Positions 25,091 to 37,495 of a DNA stretch of 64,000 nt are shown in pieces. This DNA is from Spodoptera frugiperda. Its lineage: Eukaryota > Arthropoda > Insecta > Lepidoptera > Noctuidae. The stretch lies in the NCBI RefSeq assembly GCF_023101765.2, contig NC_064225.1, forward strand, positions 5,022,001-5,086,000, given 5' to 3'. The translations under genes and the position numbers were made by a program. The notes beneath the pieces were generated by a model. The model searched no databases. It saw nothing but the letters and a program-made list of their open reading frames with translations, and was not told where the DNA came from. Each line of letters opens with the position of its first letter. The first letter of the stretch is position 1.

Positions 25091-25981
25091 ACGAATACAT
25101 AAACCCGAAACAAACTCGATCAATAATCTCTCGAGTTCGTGGTACCAGCCACAACGTCCCCAGGTATTTTACTTACTTGGACGCGTTAGAAAAACTTCTC
25201 ATTCGATTGTCTTCGATTTGGCCTCAAACAAGGCGAGGACAGTGTGGGAATGACCTGGAGTCTAGGCAAAAACTAAAGCCAAAACATTACTCGGAAAAAT
25301 GAGGAATATTTTGTAAAATACGTGTACTTCTGTAGACAATCGTTGTTTACTTCTAAATATGGATTGGGATTGAAGAAAATACTGGTTTCGAACAAATTCT
25401 GACTTAAGTTTAATTTTGGTGTTATTTCGATGATGTTATGTAAGTTTTCTGATTTAAAGTGTGTTTAATTTGGTACTCATTTTCAGAAATTAATTTATGT
25501 TTTTGTCATACTGTGGCGCATATTTTTGGTGCTAATTTTTAACAACCTAAAAAACCTTTTAATTTCCTTTCAATTTTAAACTGAAATGTCAGTATCAGTC
25601 ATATTATAGTTGGACGCCTCAAATTTGTACGTCAAATAGACTTAATTTCCAGCTTACGTACTTACAGCTTACTTAGCTAGAAACATTCGAATATTAAGTA
25701 GATCATCAAATCTATGAATGAAATTGTGATTATTTTTGAATATTTTATTGTAATGAAAAGTCGAAATAAATTATTTTTTACTGACGAAACTACCAAATTA
25801 CCGAATTTTCTTTAACACTATTCAAGGCTCCTACGGACATTTGATAGAAAAATTAAACCCTGAACACTCCACCTAAATATAACCTATTCATTTACATTTA
25901 AAACAGCCAACAATCGCAACTAAACCAATGCAACATAAAGAAGCCATAACACAATAAATACTTGCAGTCTCATCAAAATAC

Positions 25982-26112
25982 CAATGAAAATATAGCATTC
26001 TGACGGACACGGTGTAACTCGAGGAAGAAGTGGCCCCAGATCCGTGCAAGAAGTGCCGTGGAATATTGCCATGCGCACTAATGATGGACGTTTCTGCGCT
26101 TTAATTGTGATC
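25982..26112 (-). CDS. Possible internal exon of an unrecognised Cys-containing protein
   Basis: Acceptor TGTCTGTAG (AG 26114-26113), 131 nt open (43 whole codons with three Cys), then donor CATTG|GTATTT (weak) at 25981. Entry phase 2, exit phase 1. The peptide contains IFHGTSCTDLGP and PCPSEC. Joined to 20888 it stays open to a stop. Not recognised. Confidence 0.2.
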
Positions 26113-26448
26113 CTACAGACAAACAAACATACCAACACACTTGTTACACACTCTATTTCAACGTAATAAGGTGTAGAATCCCATAAACAGTTGCAAAGTT
26201 ATCGTGGTAACGTATGTTTTGCTTCGAAGCCGGTATGAAAAATGTATGAAGTTTCATCTCGAAGTATGAAGTAAAAACGTTCTTATTGAATTTGATTTTG
26301 ATCAACGTAGTGTTCTGTTAAGGTTGTATCATAACACAGTACCGGTTACATTGTGATATAGATTCGTTCGGACGATACGTGTGTTAATCACTTATTGTAC
26401 GTACTTGTGTACGTTTAGGTAAAGGTTTGCTGACCTCTTTTGTGGAAG

Positions 26449-26716
26449 TTCGGATACGGATCACTGATGGTAAGTAATTGCCGCCGCCCATGAACACTTG
26501 AAACACTAGAAGAGTTACAAGTGCGTTGCCAGCCTTTTGGGGTTAAGTATATAAGGGTTGTTGTGGAATTGGGGTTTCGGAAGATTAGGAGTTGAGTAAT
26601 TGAGCTTATACAACGTAACATAACGCAAGCGTTGTTTCACGTCAGTTTTCTGTGAGGCCGTGGTACCACTCCGGTCGAGCCGGCCTATTCATGCTAAAGC
26701 ATGGCTCTCGCATTAA
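26449..26716 (-). mobile_element. A-family retroposon, diverged
   Basis: CGGATACGGATCACTGATGG to ATGGCTCTCGC; internal blocks are intact but the 3' end is degraded. The minus frame at 26415-26621 lies in it. Confidence 0.6.
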
Positions 26717-27181
26717 AGTGTGGGTTTAATGAACGATTTGGATAATGAAGTCAAAGATTTATTGCAACATTAGTTGCAAGGTTTTAAAATATGGGTAATT
26801 AAGCTCTACTACTCTTTAAGTACTACGAAGAAATAGGGATCTAGCTCGTAGGCTTTCGAATATTTATAGTTGGAGGTTCTCTCTGAATCGGAAAAGGTTT
26901 TCTAAACATTACTTCTTCGCTTTAGTAGCGCTTAGTGAGCTGGTATTTGAATCTGAGATAGTTTGTCTTACTATTTGATTTATTTTTACATCGAAATATT
27001 CGGACAACGTCACACCTTTTATCCCCGAAGGGGTAGGCAGAGGTGCACATTACGGCAACAATTCACCGACTTCCAATCTTAAGTCACTGTAATTTAACGT
27101 GACAACACGACACTACCCTTAAACGCAATGTACTAATCAGTATTCAAACGTTCACTCACTATTTATTTCTTTTCCTGCAAT

Positions 27182-27364
27182 CTATCCTAGACTATTTTCC
27201 AGACAAGATTGAGACACATGTCCACCAAGTACTAAATACCCATCATACAGCCTACCATTAAACTGCCGACTAAGATCAAAGTCTTTTCTAACACCTCCTG
27301 TTAAAGAAACTTCATTCTGTACTAAACATAGTAAAAAAATCCAAATTTTCCACCAAACACTCAA
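27182..27364 (-). CDS. Possible upstream exon of the same unrecognised gene
   Basis: An open minus frame without an ATG. A plausible acceptor inside it (ACTATGTTTAG, ending near 27319) leaves QNEVSLTGG...DFDLSRQFNGRLYDG, and a GTATTT donor after TATGATGG would give the phase needed to join 26112. The frame as given ends in TAG at about 27187. The weak donor and lack of a start make this speculative. Confidence 0.15.
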   Translation of the reverse strand: MSVWWKIWIFLLCLVQNEVSLTGGVRKDFDLSRQFNGRLYDGYLVLGGHVSQSCLENSLG

Positions 27365-27644
27365 ATTACAACTTTAAAACCAAAATGCTAAAGTCTATTT
27401 TACATTGTTTAAGGGTCACGAAAAGGTTATAAAGTGAATTGAAGTTCAGAAAGAAAAGAACTCTAGTGTCTTGAGTTAAGGTTGATTTTTGGTAAGTTTG
27501 GAGTTCTGTGTAATTGAGTAATTTCTGTTTTTATTGTGTCTAGGAAGTGGTGCTTGTAATGAGTATTAAGACATTCGATTATCGTCTGTGTGGTCTGGCA
27601 CAGGTGATGGTGTAGTAGCTTTTGGTATAGGCAATACTCTAAGG

Positions 27645-27957
27645 GTGTTTTTCTACCAAAGATGTGCCATGTTGCTATGCTACGCAGATGTAATAGCTAA
27701 GCTGTGAAAGTATGTGACCGTTTCCACTGATACTAAGCTATGTAGCTGTGCGAGGATGACGCGCAGCTCGAGTATGCGATGTTTCAATAGTAGGGAAGCC
27801 ATCCATAGCACACATCAGTAGCACGCATCCACACGCATATTTCCATATAAAAAAAACATAACTTAGCCGAGTCCGTTTACACCAGTGCAAAGCTATATGT
27901 ACCAATGAATATGATTGCATCCACAGCAACGTAGCATAGCACATCTCTGTTGGAAAA
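27645..27957. mobile_element. MITE with imperfect terminal inverted repeats
   Basis: Left end TTTTTCTACCAAAGATGTGC pairs with right end GCACATCTCTGTTGGAAAA, and GCTATGCTACG pairs with CGTAGCATAGC just inside. The interior is rich in short palindromes. The minus frame 27738-27944 lies inside and is not a gene. Confidence 0.65.
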
Positions 27958-28720
27958 TCTCTCTAATAATATACTGTAGAGAATCTGTAGCAAAATCACC
28001 AAATTTTTATCCTTCTGCCTTATTTTATTCCTCATGTCCTTATACAGGCAGGAGATACGCTTCTTACTATAAGCAACGCATGGTTGACACAATAATGTAT
28101 CCCTGTTCCAATCAATCATTTTATCACAAACTCTTTTCTCACCTTTTCATTTTAGCGTCTCTTTTACCTGTGCTACTATCATTTACTTATCAAAAAATGA
28201 ATATCAATTCCAATTCCATACACTAACTTTTCTACTTTATTCTAATTGATTAGCTCCTATGTCTTCGGTAAACCAGCCGGACTGATCAACCAAAGTACAT
28301 CATTTCGTAAATCGTCCTCCACTCCATGCAACCCATCCCGAAAACCCCACGAATCACTGTCTCCTCACTAAACCCATAGTTTGCTCATTAATCAACACAC
28401 CTAACCCTGCGGCTGCCACATTACGGTCCCTTTGACCAACCGTTTACCGACACTACAATTTCGCACTAATTGTATGGAAGTTACGTGATTTGCCCTGTTT
28501 TTAGCCAAGTACCGCGGTAAATAGAGGGTTGGGTTTCGTTGAAATTATAAGTCTTACGCCGCACGTTTCGGAGCCAGGTAATTCAATGTAAGGATGAGGG
28601 AAATTATCTTGTACAAAGACTAGCGTAGGATAATATAAGTAGCCAGGATTTCTTTCTGTAAATATAGACGGGATTGGTTCGGTTTGGTTTGTTGTTGAAA
28701 TGTGTGGTTATATTTAAAAC

Positions 28721-28935
28721 TGGCCGAAGCCGTGGCTTCGCTCGCGTGGATTATGGACTTTGTGACTAAGTAAAGTAGTGTATGTTGCTCGTTATCTGTA
28801 AATAAAATTCCAGTCGAAATCGTTCCAGATATTTCAGAAATTAGCCAGAACAACAAAACCGACAGACTGACAAGTAGACAGAAAGACAGACGGACGGACA
28901 AACAGACAGACAGAGTGACGAGCAGACAAACACAA
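28721..28935 (-). repeat. Mobile-element tail with CAGA runs
   Basis: GAAGCCGTGGCTTCGCTCG, ATTATGGACTTTGTGACTA and a GACAGACGGACGGACAAACA run; related in reverse to 62898-63080. Frame 28620-28901 is derived from it. Confidence 0.45.
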
Positions 28936-29488
28936 ACAAAAATATATATATTTGGTGTGTGTGTTATATGAATGTTGTAAAAAGCTGTTATTTAAATATT
29001 ACAAACAGACACTCCAATTTTATTTATCAGTCTAAACTAGGCGTTTCTTCTTTATTTTCTTTGTTTATAATATGTAGATACACACAAAACGCTTTACTTT
29101 TTTACTTCTACTAAAGTCTTAAGTTCAAGCTACCAATACTTTGTGTCATACAATGATTAATTACATGGAATATTATTTTATAATTATATTGTTTCATAAA
29201 CTACACCGCATTCCCTTATACTGATTACTGGACATACAACTCCAAGCACCAAAATTATAATTACGAAACAAATTTCAAAATAAAATCAAGACGAGATAAT
29301 CCACCAATCAAAAACTCAACACGAACCCTAATCACCCACGTAGCTCTCATTGAACAAATCCTTACACTCATCGGAAATCCTAAATATCACCAAGACAACA
29401 TAAATAATGACAGAGCGGCATGATAATAACATAATTGCTCATTACCAGTCCCCCAAAATGGCCAGGAATGAGTCCAGGAGCCAACAAT

Positions 29489-29536
29489 ATCGATTCAAAG
29501 ATAAAAATCGATCAACAAATCGATAAGCGAATCGAT
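29489..29536. promoter_or_regulatory. Tight ATCGAT cluster
   Basis: Four perfect ATCGAT motifs in 48 bp (29489, 29507, 29519, 29531) plus a near match ATCGAG at 29546. The last three are spaced exactly 12 bp apart. Consistent with a homotypic binding-site cluster. Confidence 0.4.
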
Positions 29537-29740
29537 ACCAAAAAAATCGAGTTGGAAATAATTTTAATGATGTACAATATTGTGACTCGCGATATGGAAT
29601 GTCTTTGAAATGAATAACGATTTGACGATAGTAGAATGGCATTTTGTGTTCTGTAAAAACTGATGGACTGATGTCAGTTGCTTATGTCATGGGGTTCCGT
29701 AGTGTCAAAATCTGGTAAAATATTACTTTGTATTTACTTA

Positions 29741-29925
29741 AGATCGCAAGTACCGGACAAGGGTTCTCGGGTTCGATTCCCGGGTCGGGCAAAGTACTAC
29801 TGGGCCTTTTTTCGGTTTTCCAAAATTTCTCAGTAGTAGCACGGAGTCTGGAATTGTGACCAATAAATGGCATTAGCTAACTCACCCCCTATTACATGGT
29901 ACTTATAACACAAATGAAAAATTTT
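29741..29925 (+). mobile_element. C-family tRNA-derived SINE
   Basis: A perfect B box GGTTCGATTCC lies at 29770-29780. The A-box half is truncated. It continues with CTCAGTAGTAGCACGGAGTC and CCCCCTATTACATGG to ACACAAATG. Confidence 0.65.
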
Positions 29926-31044
29926 AGACACGTAGAGGAGAAAATTTAGGAGTAGGACCAAATACGTCATTTCTACGTATAAAATGTACCTAGAAGTGAC
30001 GTCACGCGATAATTCAAAATCGAATCGACATATATCATCTTCGAAAGTATTTAATTTTGTTTCCGTAACAAAATAAAAAATACGTGTATAATATTTCAAA
30101 ATAATCTACAAGACGGATATTTAAATATAAATAAGTCATCTACCCTATTAACAGGATTGGCGTACTTTGCTACAGTACCCTAAAAATATAATTTGTTGCG
30201 AAGCTCGCGTACGTTGGCGATGAGAGTGATTAGGTGGAACTGTTCGAAAAGGCTATCTCCCGTATTGTGTGCAGTCCTTCCATTGAAGCGGAGACGACCG
30301 GAGCGGAGCCGACGTGCAGGAATTGACCGCAACATATCTTTCTGAAAATTAAAATAAAAATGGATTAGAAAAATGGTCCTTGTGGCAAAGGGTATAAGTA
30401 TTGTCAAAAATTAGTTATTTATAAGTCACCAAAATGATCAGAAATGAAGAAAGTGATCCACAGAATTATACGACAAAGGTAGCTCGCCGTCCGATAATAA
30501 ATTTACCATCAAACACAAAAATACCAAATTATTCAAATCGGACTAGTAGTTCCGAAGATTACCGCGGTAGAAACAGATAAATAAACAAATTCTTTATTTT
30601 TAAAAACAAATACTTTAGCTTTAATTAATTATATTAATTAATTAGGATAGGTAGATATCATCACATGAAAGACTTTCGTCTATCAATGATAGGTTCTTGA
30701 AAATTATTTTTTGGATATAATAACGACGCCCCCACACTTTACATGGCAAAAGCGCTTGATACTTATACCAACAGCAATGGTATAATAAAACATTTGAGTA
30801 ATTTTGCTCAGTAAAACTGAAATTATCTTTATTGCCAACAATACTAATTTGTACTAAATATCATTGCTTACTGATTACTTACATTGTAACTTTCAAAAAG
30901 GTATTAAAAGAGTTAGATGTTGCAGATACATGTTTGTATGTAATTTGTGTTAATATTTACAGTACATTTAATTATATTACTGGGTGGAATATTATACGCA
31001 AATATTTGCAGTGCTATTCTAAGCACAAAAGGATTATTTTATGA

Positions 31045-31335
31045 TATAAGCCGGTAAACGCGCAGACGGATCACCTGATAGTAAGCAATCGCCGCCACCT
31101 ATGAACACCCGAAACACCAAGTGTTACAAATGTGTTGTCGGCCTTTTGGAGGTTAGGAATTTAAGGGTTATTGGGAATTCGGGCATTGGGAAGAGGGATA
31201 ATTGGGCCTCCTGTAACCTCATTCACAGAACGAAACACAACGCAAGCGTTGTTTCACGTCGGTTTAATGTGAGGTCGACGTATCACTCCGGTCGAGCCGG
31301 CCCATTCGTGCTGAAGCATGTCTCTCCCACACTTA
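31045..31335 (-). mobile_element. A-family retroposon
   Basis: TATAAGCCGGTAAACGCG to CTCCCACACTTA. The T-rich flank at 31035-31040 is the remnant of the tail. The plus frame 31101-31391 is derived from it. Confidence 0.65.
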
Positions 31336-31989
31336 TTTACTTATATTTGAATTATCAAATAAACAAAATAAACGTGAGAAACAGCAAATAATCCTACCAA
31401 CTTAACACAAATCCTTGGAAATCAATCTCCCACTTACAATAGTATTATACAAACATTATCACGACGCGAACATTAAATCTACACTCGATAGTGTTGACCC
31501 TAAACATCCCTTCAACCTGTCAGCGCCGCAGTAGGGCGCAACCCTCAACCGCCGCCCGGGTCCAACCGACCACCCATGGGACATTATCTAATCCGAATTA
31601 AACTATTATAAAAACGTTTATTCGTTGGCGAATGCGTCTATAGATAACGGTTACTATCAATGATGGGGATTACATAAAGTTAATTTGGTCGCGTGGCGGA
31701 TTTCAACCCTAATCAGCAGTGTTTCTATGTTAAAAAGACGTTGTCACTCAGTGTGCGTTTGAGCGGAAGAATTTTTGTTTTAGGCAGATGGGAAATTGTA
31801 TTTTTTTATTTATTTTTATTGTGTTTTATTGTTATTTTAGTTACTGATTCGTATCTCGAGATGATTCAAGAAGAAATATTTGTTTGTAAAGTGTTCAGTA
31901 ATAAGTTTGGTGTTTGATATTTCTTTAAATATTAATATTAATCGGCATTAAATTAAAACCGTTATTTCAATATAAAATAAAATAAAAGT

Positions 31990-32190
31990 CAGACTCGTTG
32001 GCCGAGTGGTTGCAAGTGCGACTGCCGGGCAAGGGGTCTCGGTTCGAGCGAAGTATTGCTGAGTTTTTTGGTTTTTCGAGAATTTCTCTATAGTAGCACG
32101 GTGTCTGAAGATATGCCCAGCATATGGCAACAGGCTCACCACTTATTACATGGAACTTACAACATAAATGGTGAAAAGTGGGTATATATT
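31990..32190 (+). mobile_element. C-family tRNA-derived SINE
   Basis: An RNA polymerase III A box TGGCCGAGTGG (31999-32009) is intact. The B box region is deleted after GGTTCGA (32041-32047), so it is not a tRNA gene. The body (TTCTCTATAGTAGCACGG to GGTGAAAAGTGGG) matches the other C copies. Confidence 0.7.
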
Positions 32191-32987
32191 GTATTGTGCC
32201 ATAATTTGCAACTCTGCGCACCTAAAAATCATAAACTGCGGCAAAGAAATTAAAAATGGTAATTAAATATTAATGAATGACAGAAAATATGAAAAGAAAT
32301 TAACATATTTCAATGAACTTTCATAATATGAACAGTCCAATTCAAATCACCAAACATATGATACAATTTTACCAGAACAAAGATGAGCACAAGTACAATA
32401 CACATCATTACAATACAATACAAACACATGGTCCACCGCAACTATACACAAATAAATCACATCACCACACCGCACAGATCATTATACGCACATTTGCGAA
32501 TCTCGTAAACCAATACACACATTAACAACAATAGAAAACAGTACTTCTACTTGTCACCACATCTGTTCCTAAAAACAACCACTATAACAAGATCCCTACA
32601 TTCAGTTCAAAATATCACAAAAATATTAAAGTTGGTAGGTCAAAAAGACCGGTCGTGGCCGTTACAAGTGTTGAAAGTGAGCAGGGTTGTACGGAATGAC
32701 TTGTCACACATAAATAATCACGTAATTGGGATTTCAATGATAATGTGTTGTGTGGTCGCCCTTAGTGTAAATATTTGGGGTCACGCTTTGTGTAGGATGT
32801 TTGAGCATATGTAAGTAGGTATGTTCGTTATAGTGCGTGGAGTGGTGACGGTGACACTATCTATAGTCTTAAAAAGTGCTGATGGCAGGTTTCAGCCTTT
32901 AAATCTTTGCTTACTATTGTGTTGTGTTGTGCTTGATAATTAAGTCTGTGACAGTCCACTGGTAGGTTGGAACTCTCTTCTACGATG

Positions 32988-33092
32988 CCAGTACCCTTAG
33001 TATGTACGTTTAAAGTCATCGAAACGAGAAATGATTGACCGGCTCGATTAAACCAACCAATAAGTCAAGCAAACTCGTACTAAGTGTACTGG
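32988..33092. mobile_element. D-family palindromic MITE, short copy
   Basis: Ends CCAGTACCCTTAG and CTAAGTGTACTGG are inverted repeats. The interior has TCGAAACGAGAA and GACCGGCTCGATTAAACCAA as in the other copies. Confidence 0.65.
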
Positions 33093-33984
33093 ATACCTAC
33101 GAGGATTTGTCATAATCTCCACGGCTTGAAGATCGTAACTTCAAGTTTACCAAAGATCACACTTACCTGGTCTCTGCCAAATGTGTAGATACATCCATTT
33201 ACTTTAATCAATTTCAAAAACAGAATAGTGTCTCAAAAACTGCTACCTAAACTTTTAATGATCTTAAAACGTCTCCATTATTAAAAAAAAAAACATTTTA
33301 TAACATGCGACCTACCGTTTTAACATTCTCAAAAAAAAAGAAAAAATATAAGTATTTAAAAAAATATCATTCCATTCTATTGTTTTACCGTTTGAAATAG
33401 TTTAGAAGTGTCATAAATTCAACAAATAAAAACACAAGCTATGCACTAAACGGATCCCTCAGATGAGCGTGTAACAAAATTATTTGGTCGTTATCTCAGC
33501 AGTAGCGCCCCCTGCCGAGAGGACGTTTGTTTCTTTTATTTTCAAATTTAGAACATCTCTCTATTTAATTTGACGTTTTACTTTTTTTAGGTTTATTAAG
33601 TTGTCATTATTGATATCTATGACAGTTTTTGTGGTGTTGTTATGATGAAAAAATTGTGGATGATAAATACCAAAAATTACTGTTTTACTTACATTTGGTC
33701 AACAAAACACCATTTTTATTACTGGTCCTGGCTCATCACCATAATGGACCGTTATTTGATTCAACAGCTAAGCATTTTTTTAAGAAAAACGCTAGGTATA
33801 TTGTAATTATGTGTTATGTACTTTATCAGGATGCAGATCAATTCCAACCATAAATCTGGAAGTAATTGATTTAGTAAACGCCTATGTTCAGTAGCAGGCA
33901 TCTTTAGATCATATGATTATGATGTTCTTTACTCAGGATTAACAAGGACAAATCTATTTCGTTTTTTATACCACGACGATGGCA

Positions 33985-34060
33985 AGAAAGCATACGGGCC
34001 ACCTGATGGTAGGTGTTTACTGTGACTAATGAACATTTGCAACACTTGGGGTATTACATG
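33985..34060 (-). repeat. Degenerate A-like repeat fragment
   Basis: GGGCCACCTGATGGTAGGTG and GAACATTTGCAACACTTGGG show weak similarity to the A terminus. Confidence 0.3.
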
Positions 34061-35077
34061 GGCCTTACTGACCCTTAAGAAACCTTTAATTACACGTAAA
34101 AGTTTATACCTTTAATTACATAAAAGAGTTTAAAATATCTCTGAATGCAGACTAACAGCGCCTTTAAGTTTAGCTTGAGCAAACAGTTTTAAGCACACAG
34201 CAATCTTCATTTATATTTAGGCGATGTGTAAAACAGGTATGTATCGCAAATAGCGAATAGTTACCTAAACGATTAACAAATAAAGTTCAAATTGGGTTAC
34301 AAGTAATTAAACCACCTGCCATAATTCTTTGCCAAATAGACATTATCAATGACCCACTACCACCCACAACCCCAACCATGGCCCTATCTTAACGCCATAT
34401 CTAAATAACCTGCGGCACTCACACACCAAAGTAATCGCCAAAGATCACCTCACTAATATATCGTTTGAACCCAAACTATAAAACGGCAAGAATCTGCCAT
34501 AAAACCCAAAAAAAACCAAACCAATATAAGTTGACCTACGACCAAATTCGGAACTAAATTAAACTCATACATTTTGACGTTTGTGTGGAACTGACAGCGC
34601 TTTGTGGAAGGGTCTAGTTATGTTGGTCGTTGTTTCAATTCATGCTACTAGGGTGGTTTAGAGGTGCACAGCGGGGTTTTGTCGATAACTAGAGGGGTAA
34701 TCATCGATCTTTTGTTATGGTAATTTTTGACCACTCTATCGGCTACTTACGTTTGTTATTTATTGAGTTGTTCTGTTCCAAACTGTTTTATTATGTTCCG
34801 TTTATGTTTTTGGGGATATAATGGTTTTAGAGGGATTGTAAACTTTAGATTTATTAGGTTGTAATAACATTTTACAAGTACGTAAGTAAGTATCATTAAT
34901 ATTTCTGTGAAATCTATAAATAAACAAAGCTTATTCTAGAACAACTTTAATGATAAATGATAAATGAATGATAAATGAAATTTATTTCTGTAAATAGATT
35001 ATAAAACAACACTTTTACACGTCAATATTTCAAATAGCTTTCATGATAAATAAAGATTAGTTGCGTACGTACCTATT

Positions 35078-35213
35078 CATCATTATCATCATCATATCAG
35101 CCGCAAGACGTCGACTGCTGAACATAGACCACCCCCAATGACTTCCAGATAGGTCGGTTGGAAGCGACCTGCATCCAGCCGCTCTCTGCGACCTTGATCT
35201 GGTCGTCTGTCCA
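35078..35213 (-). mobile_element. 5'-truncated RTE-type LINE 3' end with 14-bp target duplication
   Basis: On the minus strand 35213-35097 encodes the extreme C-terminus of an RTE-clade ORF2 (WTDDQIKVA..GWMQVA..R..W...G..YVQQ, then TGA), followed by a TGATGA-type simple tail ending at 35078. The insert is flanked by exact direct repeats CGTACGTACCTATT at 35064-35077 and 35214-35227. This is a clean target-primed reverse-transcription insertion, dead on arrival through 5' truncation. Confidence 0.85.
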
Positions 35214-35283
35214 CGTACGTACCTATTGCAAAGATATAAAAGAACGGAGTTAACAAATAAACTTAATTACTTTCTTAGTATCA

Positions 35284-35490
35284 GGAAACCGACGTGAAAC
35301 AACGCTTGCGTTGTGTTTCGTTGTGTGAGTGAGGTTACCGGAGGCCCAATTCCCCTCTTCCCAATCCCCAATTCCCCAACAACCCTTAAATTCCTAACCT
35401 TGTAACGCCTCTGGTGTTTCAAGTGTCCACGGGCGGCGGCGATTGCTTACCATCAGGTGATCCGTCTGAACGTTTACCGGCTTATACCAT
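35284..35490 (+). mobile_element. A-family retroposon, 5'-truncated
   Basis: Starts inside the family at ACCGACGTGAAACAACG and runs to CTTATACCATAAAAAAA. Loss of the first ~70 bp fits incomplete reverse transcription. Confidence 0.7.
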
Positions 35491-36710
35491 AAAAAAATGG
35501 ATAAGGTTAGTTGGTATGAGCGCCTTTTTAAATTCTTATCCATTAATGAGTAAATGCGTGAAGTTCAGAGTAAATCTTTCCTATGTTTCTTGCAAAGGGT
35601 AATGCAATAAATTACTCTCTAACTCGTTGCTATTAATAAAATGTAAGGATAATAGAATTTACTTTACTTCTATCCGAGAAAGATAACCAAACAAAACCAC
35701 GAAATCTTAATATATCGGCTCAAGATAAAAAGGAAATTGATACAATTTAATAAAGAAACCGATAAACCGAAAAAACACTATACAATCTAAAAGATTCTTA
35801 ACATCTAACATTTCCGACTTTAAAAAAATATGTCGTCCGTCCGGTGAGACAAAAGGCTGGACGCTCAAGAAAAAAAAGAATAAGAGAAAAAAAAACTGTC
35901 GCCAACCCTTATCTACGAGCGTATCAACATGTTTAAATTTAGAAGCACCGACGACAGGTTATATTACCATAGAGATTTACGCACCATTTAATTTGCAAAA
36001 AAGTTTTGAATTAAAGAACAAAGGGCGGTCGCGAATGTCTTTTTTTATTATTTTTCGGGGGTTAAAATCGTTGATGGATTTATAGGGGAAAATTAAAAAA
36101 TGGAACATCAATCTTCTTTGCAGAATCTTCTACGTCATCAATGGTTATTTTGTTGTTTAGTATAAAACAATTATGTCGTAAACGTAAGCTTTCCTATGTT
36201 TATTTTTTTAACCCTTAAATTGGCACTGTACTCCCCTAATACCATACACTTTAAAAAAATCTAATGACCAAATATTTAAAAAAACCTAAATTTTTTATAT
36301 TAAATAATTAGCAATAATTGTCAATCTTGGTAGAAATTTATTGTAAATTGTGATAAAATCGAAAATAATTTGTCAAATTCAAAATGTTTTCGAAACGGTC
36401 TGGTGTCTCTGCGTCCCGGGTAAGGTTTTTATTGTTTTCTTTACTTTTTCGTTTGGGAGTTCTGGGTTTTTGGCTTTGAGGCACAAGGGGGCCTAACAAG
36501 TAACATAAAATATTCGATATTATTGCTCTAATTTACGTAATAACAAAATTATAAGCTAGAATCAAAGTATGTACTCCGTGAATACCGTTGCCAGATCAGT
36601 ACGAAATAGACTTTGGTATACACGAAGTACATTGCCAAATGCATAGTGTTAATCAATATGTATTTTATTTCTATATTTTATATATTATAATAACAAAAGT
36701 TGAGTTTTTT

Positions 36711-37060
36711 TTTTTACGTTTGATGGGTTGACGTTTGGCTGCTATCTCGCCTGTTCGTACGTGATGATGCGGCCTACGATGGAGCACGTCTGCCCATAAG
36801 CAACCTATTCACTCGGACTTTGAAGACACCCAGGTTATACCCATCAGGAAACACAGATTCCGGCAAAGAATTTCACTCTCTAGCAGTTCGCATAAGGAAG
36901 CTTGAAACAAAGCGCTTCGTGCGAGTGGGTGGGATATCTACCATGAAGCGGTGGCGCTTCGCCGATTGTCTTGTGATTCGATGATATAAAGGACTAGGGG
37001 GAATCAAGTTGTGCAATTCCACCTCGCACTCTCCGAAATAATCTTGCAGAGTATGAACGT
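36711..37060 (+). mobile_element. F-family repeat
   Basis: GACGTTTGGCTGCTATCTCG, GATGATGCGGCCTACGATGG and CATAAGCAACCTATTCACTC are shared with 48101-48242. This copy continues about 200 bp further, with AAGCGGTGGCGCTTCG. No coding frame survives and the class is unassigned. Confidence 0.55.
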
Positions 37061-37344
37061 GACTGATGACATTAATTTCATACTAAATAATTTTTGTTTG
37101 TGATGATTTTTTTATAAATAAAGTAATAAATTAACAAAATGAGTATTAGTGATATATTGGCAGTGTGCTACACGTAGTACAAACGTAGTTTACACTATAA
37201 TTGGCAATGTACTCTCTGAAGTACACAGGTTTTCGCGAAAACTGTAATATACAGATTTTTTCCATAATTTTTTTCACTCCTCTGGGATCATAATAAATAC
37301 AAAAATAACATTAAAATGACAAATTTAAGAAATAAAAGTGCTTG

Positions 37345-37495
37345 CCAGTTTAAGGGCTAAGGGGACAAAAATCATCCAATGGCTTCTCCCACCGTGGGCG
37401 AGGCGGGAGGAAGTGACTAAAAACAACCCCGTTCCTATTTCTGCCCTTCGAGCCAGAGCCCCAGTAAACCCGCTAGGTAGTCCGCAGCTCCGGTA
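37345..37495 (-). mobile_element. B-family SINE
   Basis: ATCATCCAATGGCTTCTCCC, GGCGAGGCGGGAGG and CGCTAGGTAGTCCGCAGCTC match B in antisense, with a short internal deletion in the GTCAGACTCTT block. Confidence 0.6.

Larger units (their letters stand above)
28000..31044. other. AT-rich sequence with repeats
   Basis: Holds the repeat tail at 28721-28935, the ATCGAT cluster at 29489-29536 and the SINE at 29741-29925. No gene recognised. Confidence 0.45.
32191..35063. other. Sequence without recognisable genes
   Basis: Only the MITE at 32988-33092, an A-like fragment near 33985 and a possible G-type remnant near 34950-35030. Frames at 32313-32814 and 33629-33853 show no domain. Confidence 0.45.

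Noticed and set aside
29741..29800. tRNA gene on the plus strand
   Set aside because: Same SINE family; the A-box half is missing and the body continues into SINE sequence.
36560..37240. Repeated GTACTC/GTACAC motifs around the F element as a possible regulatory array
   Set aside because: Occurrences are few, short and irregular; not distinguishable from chance.
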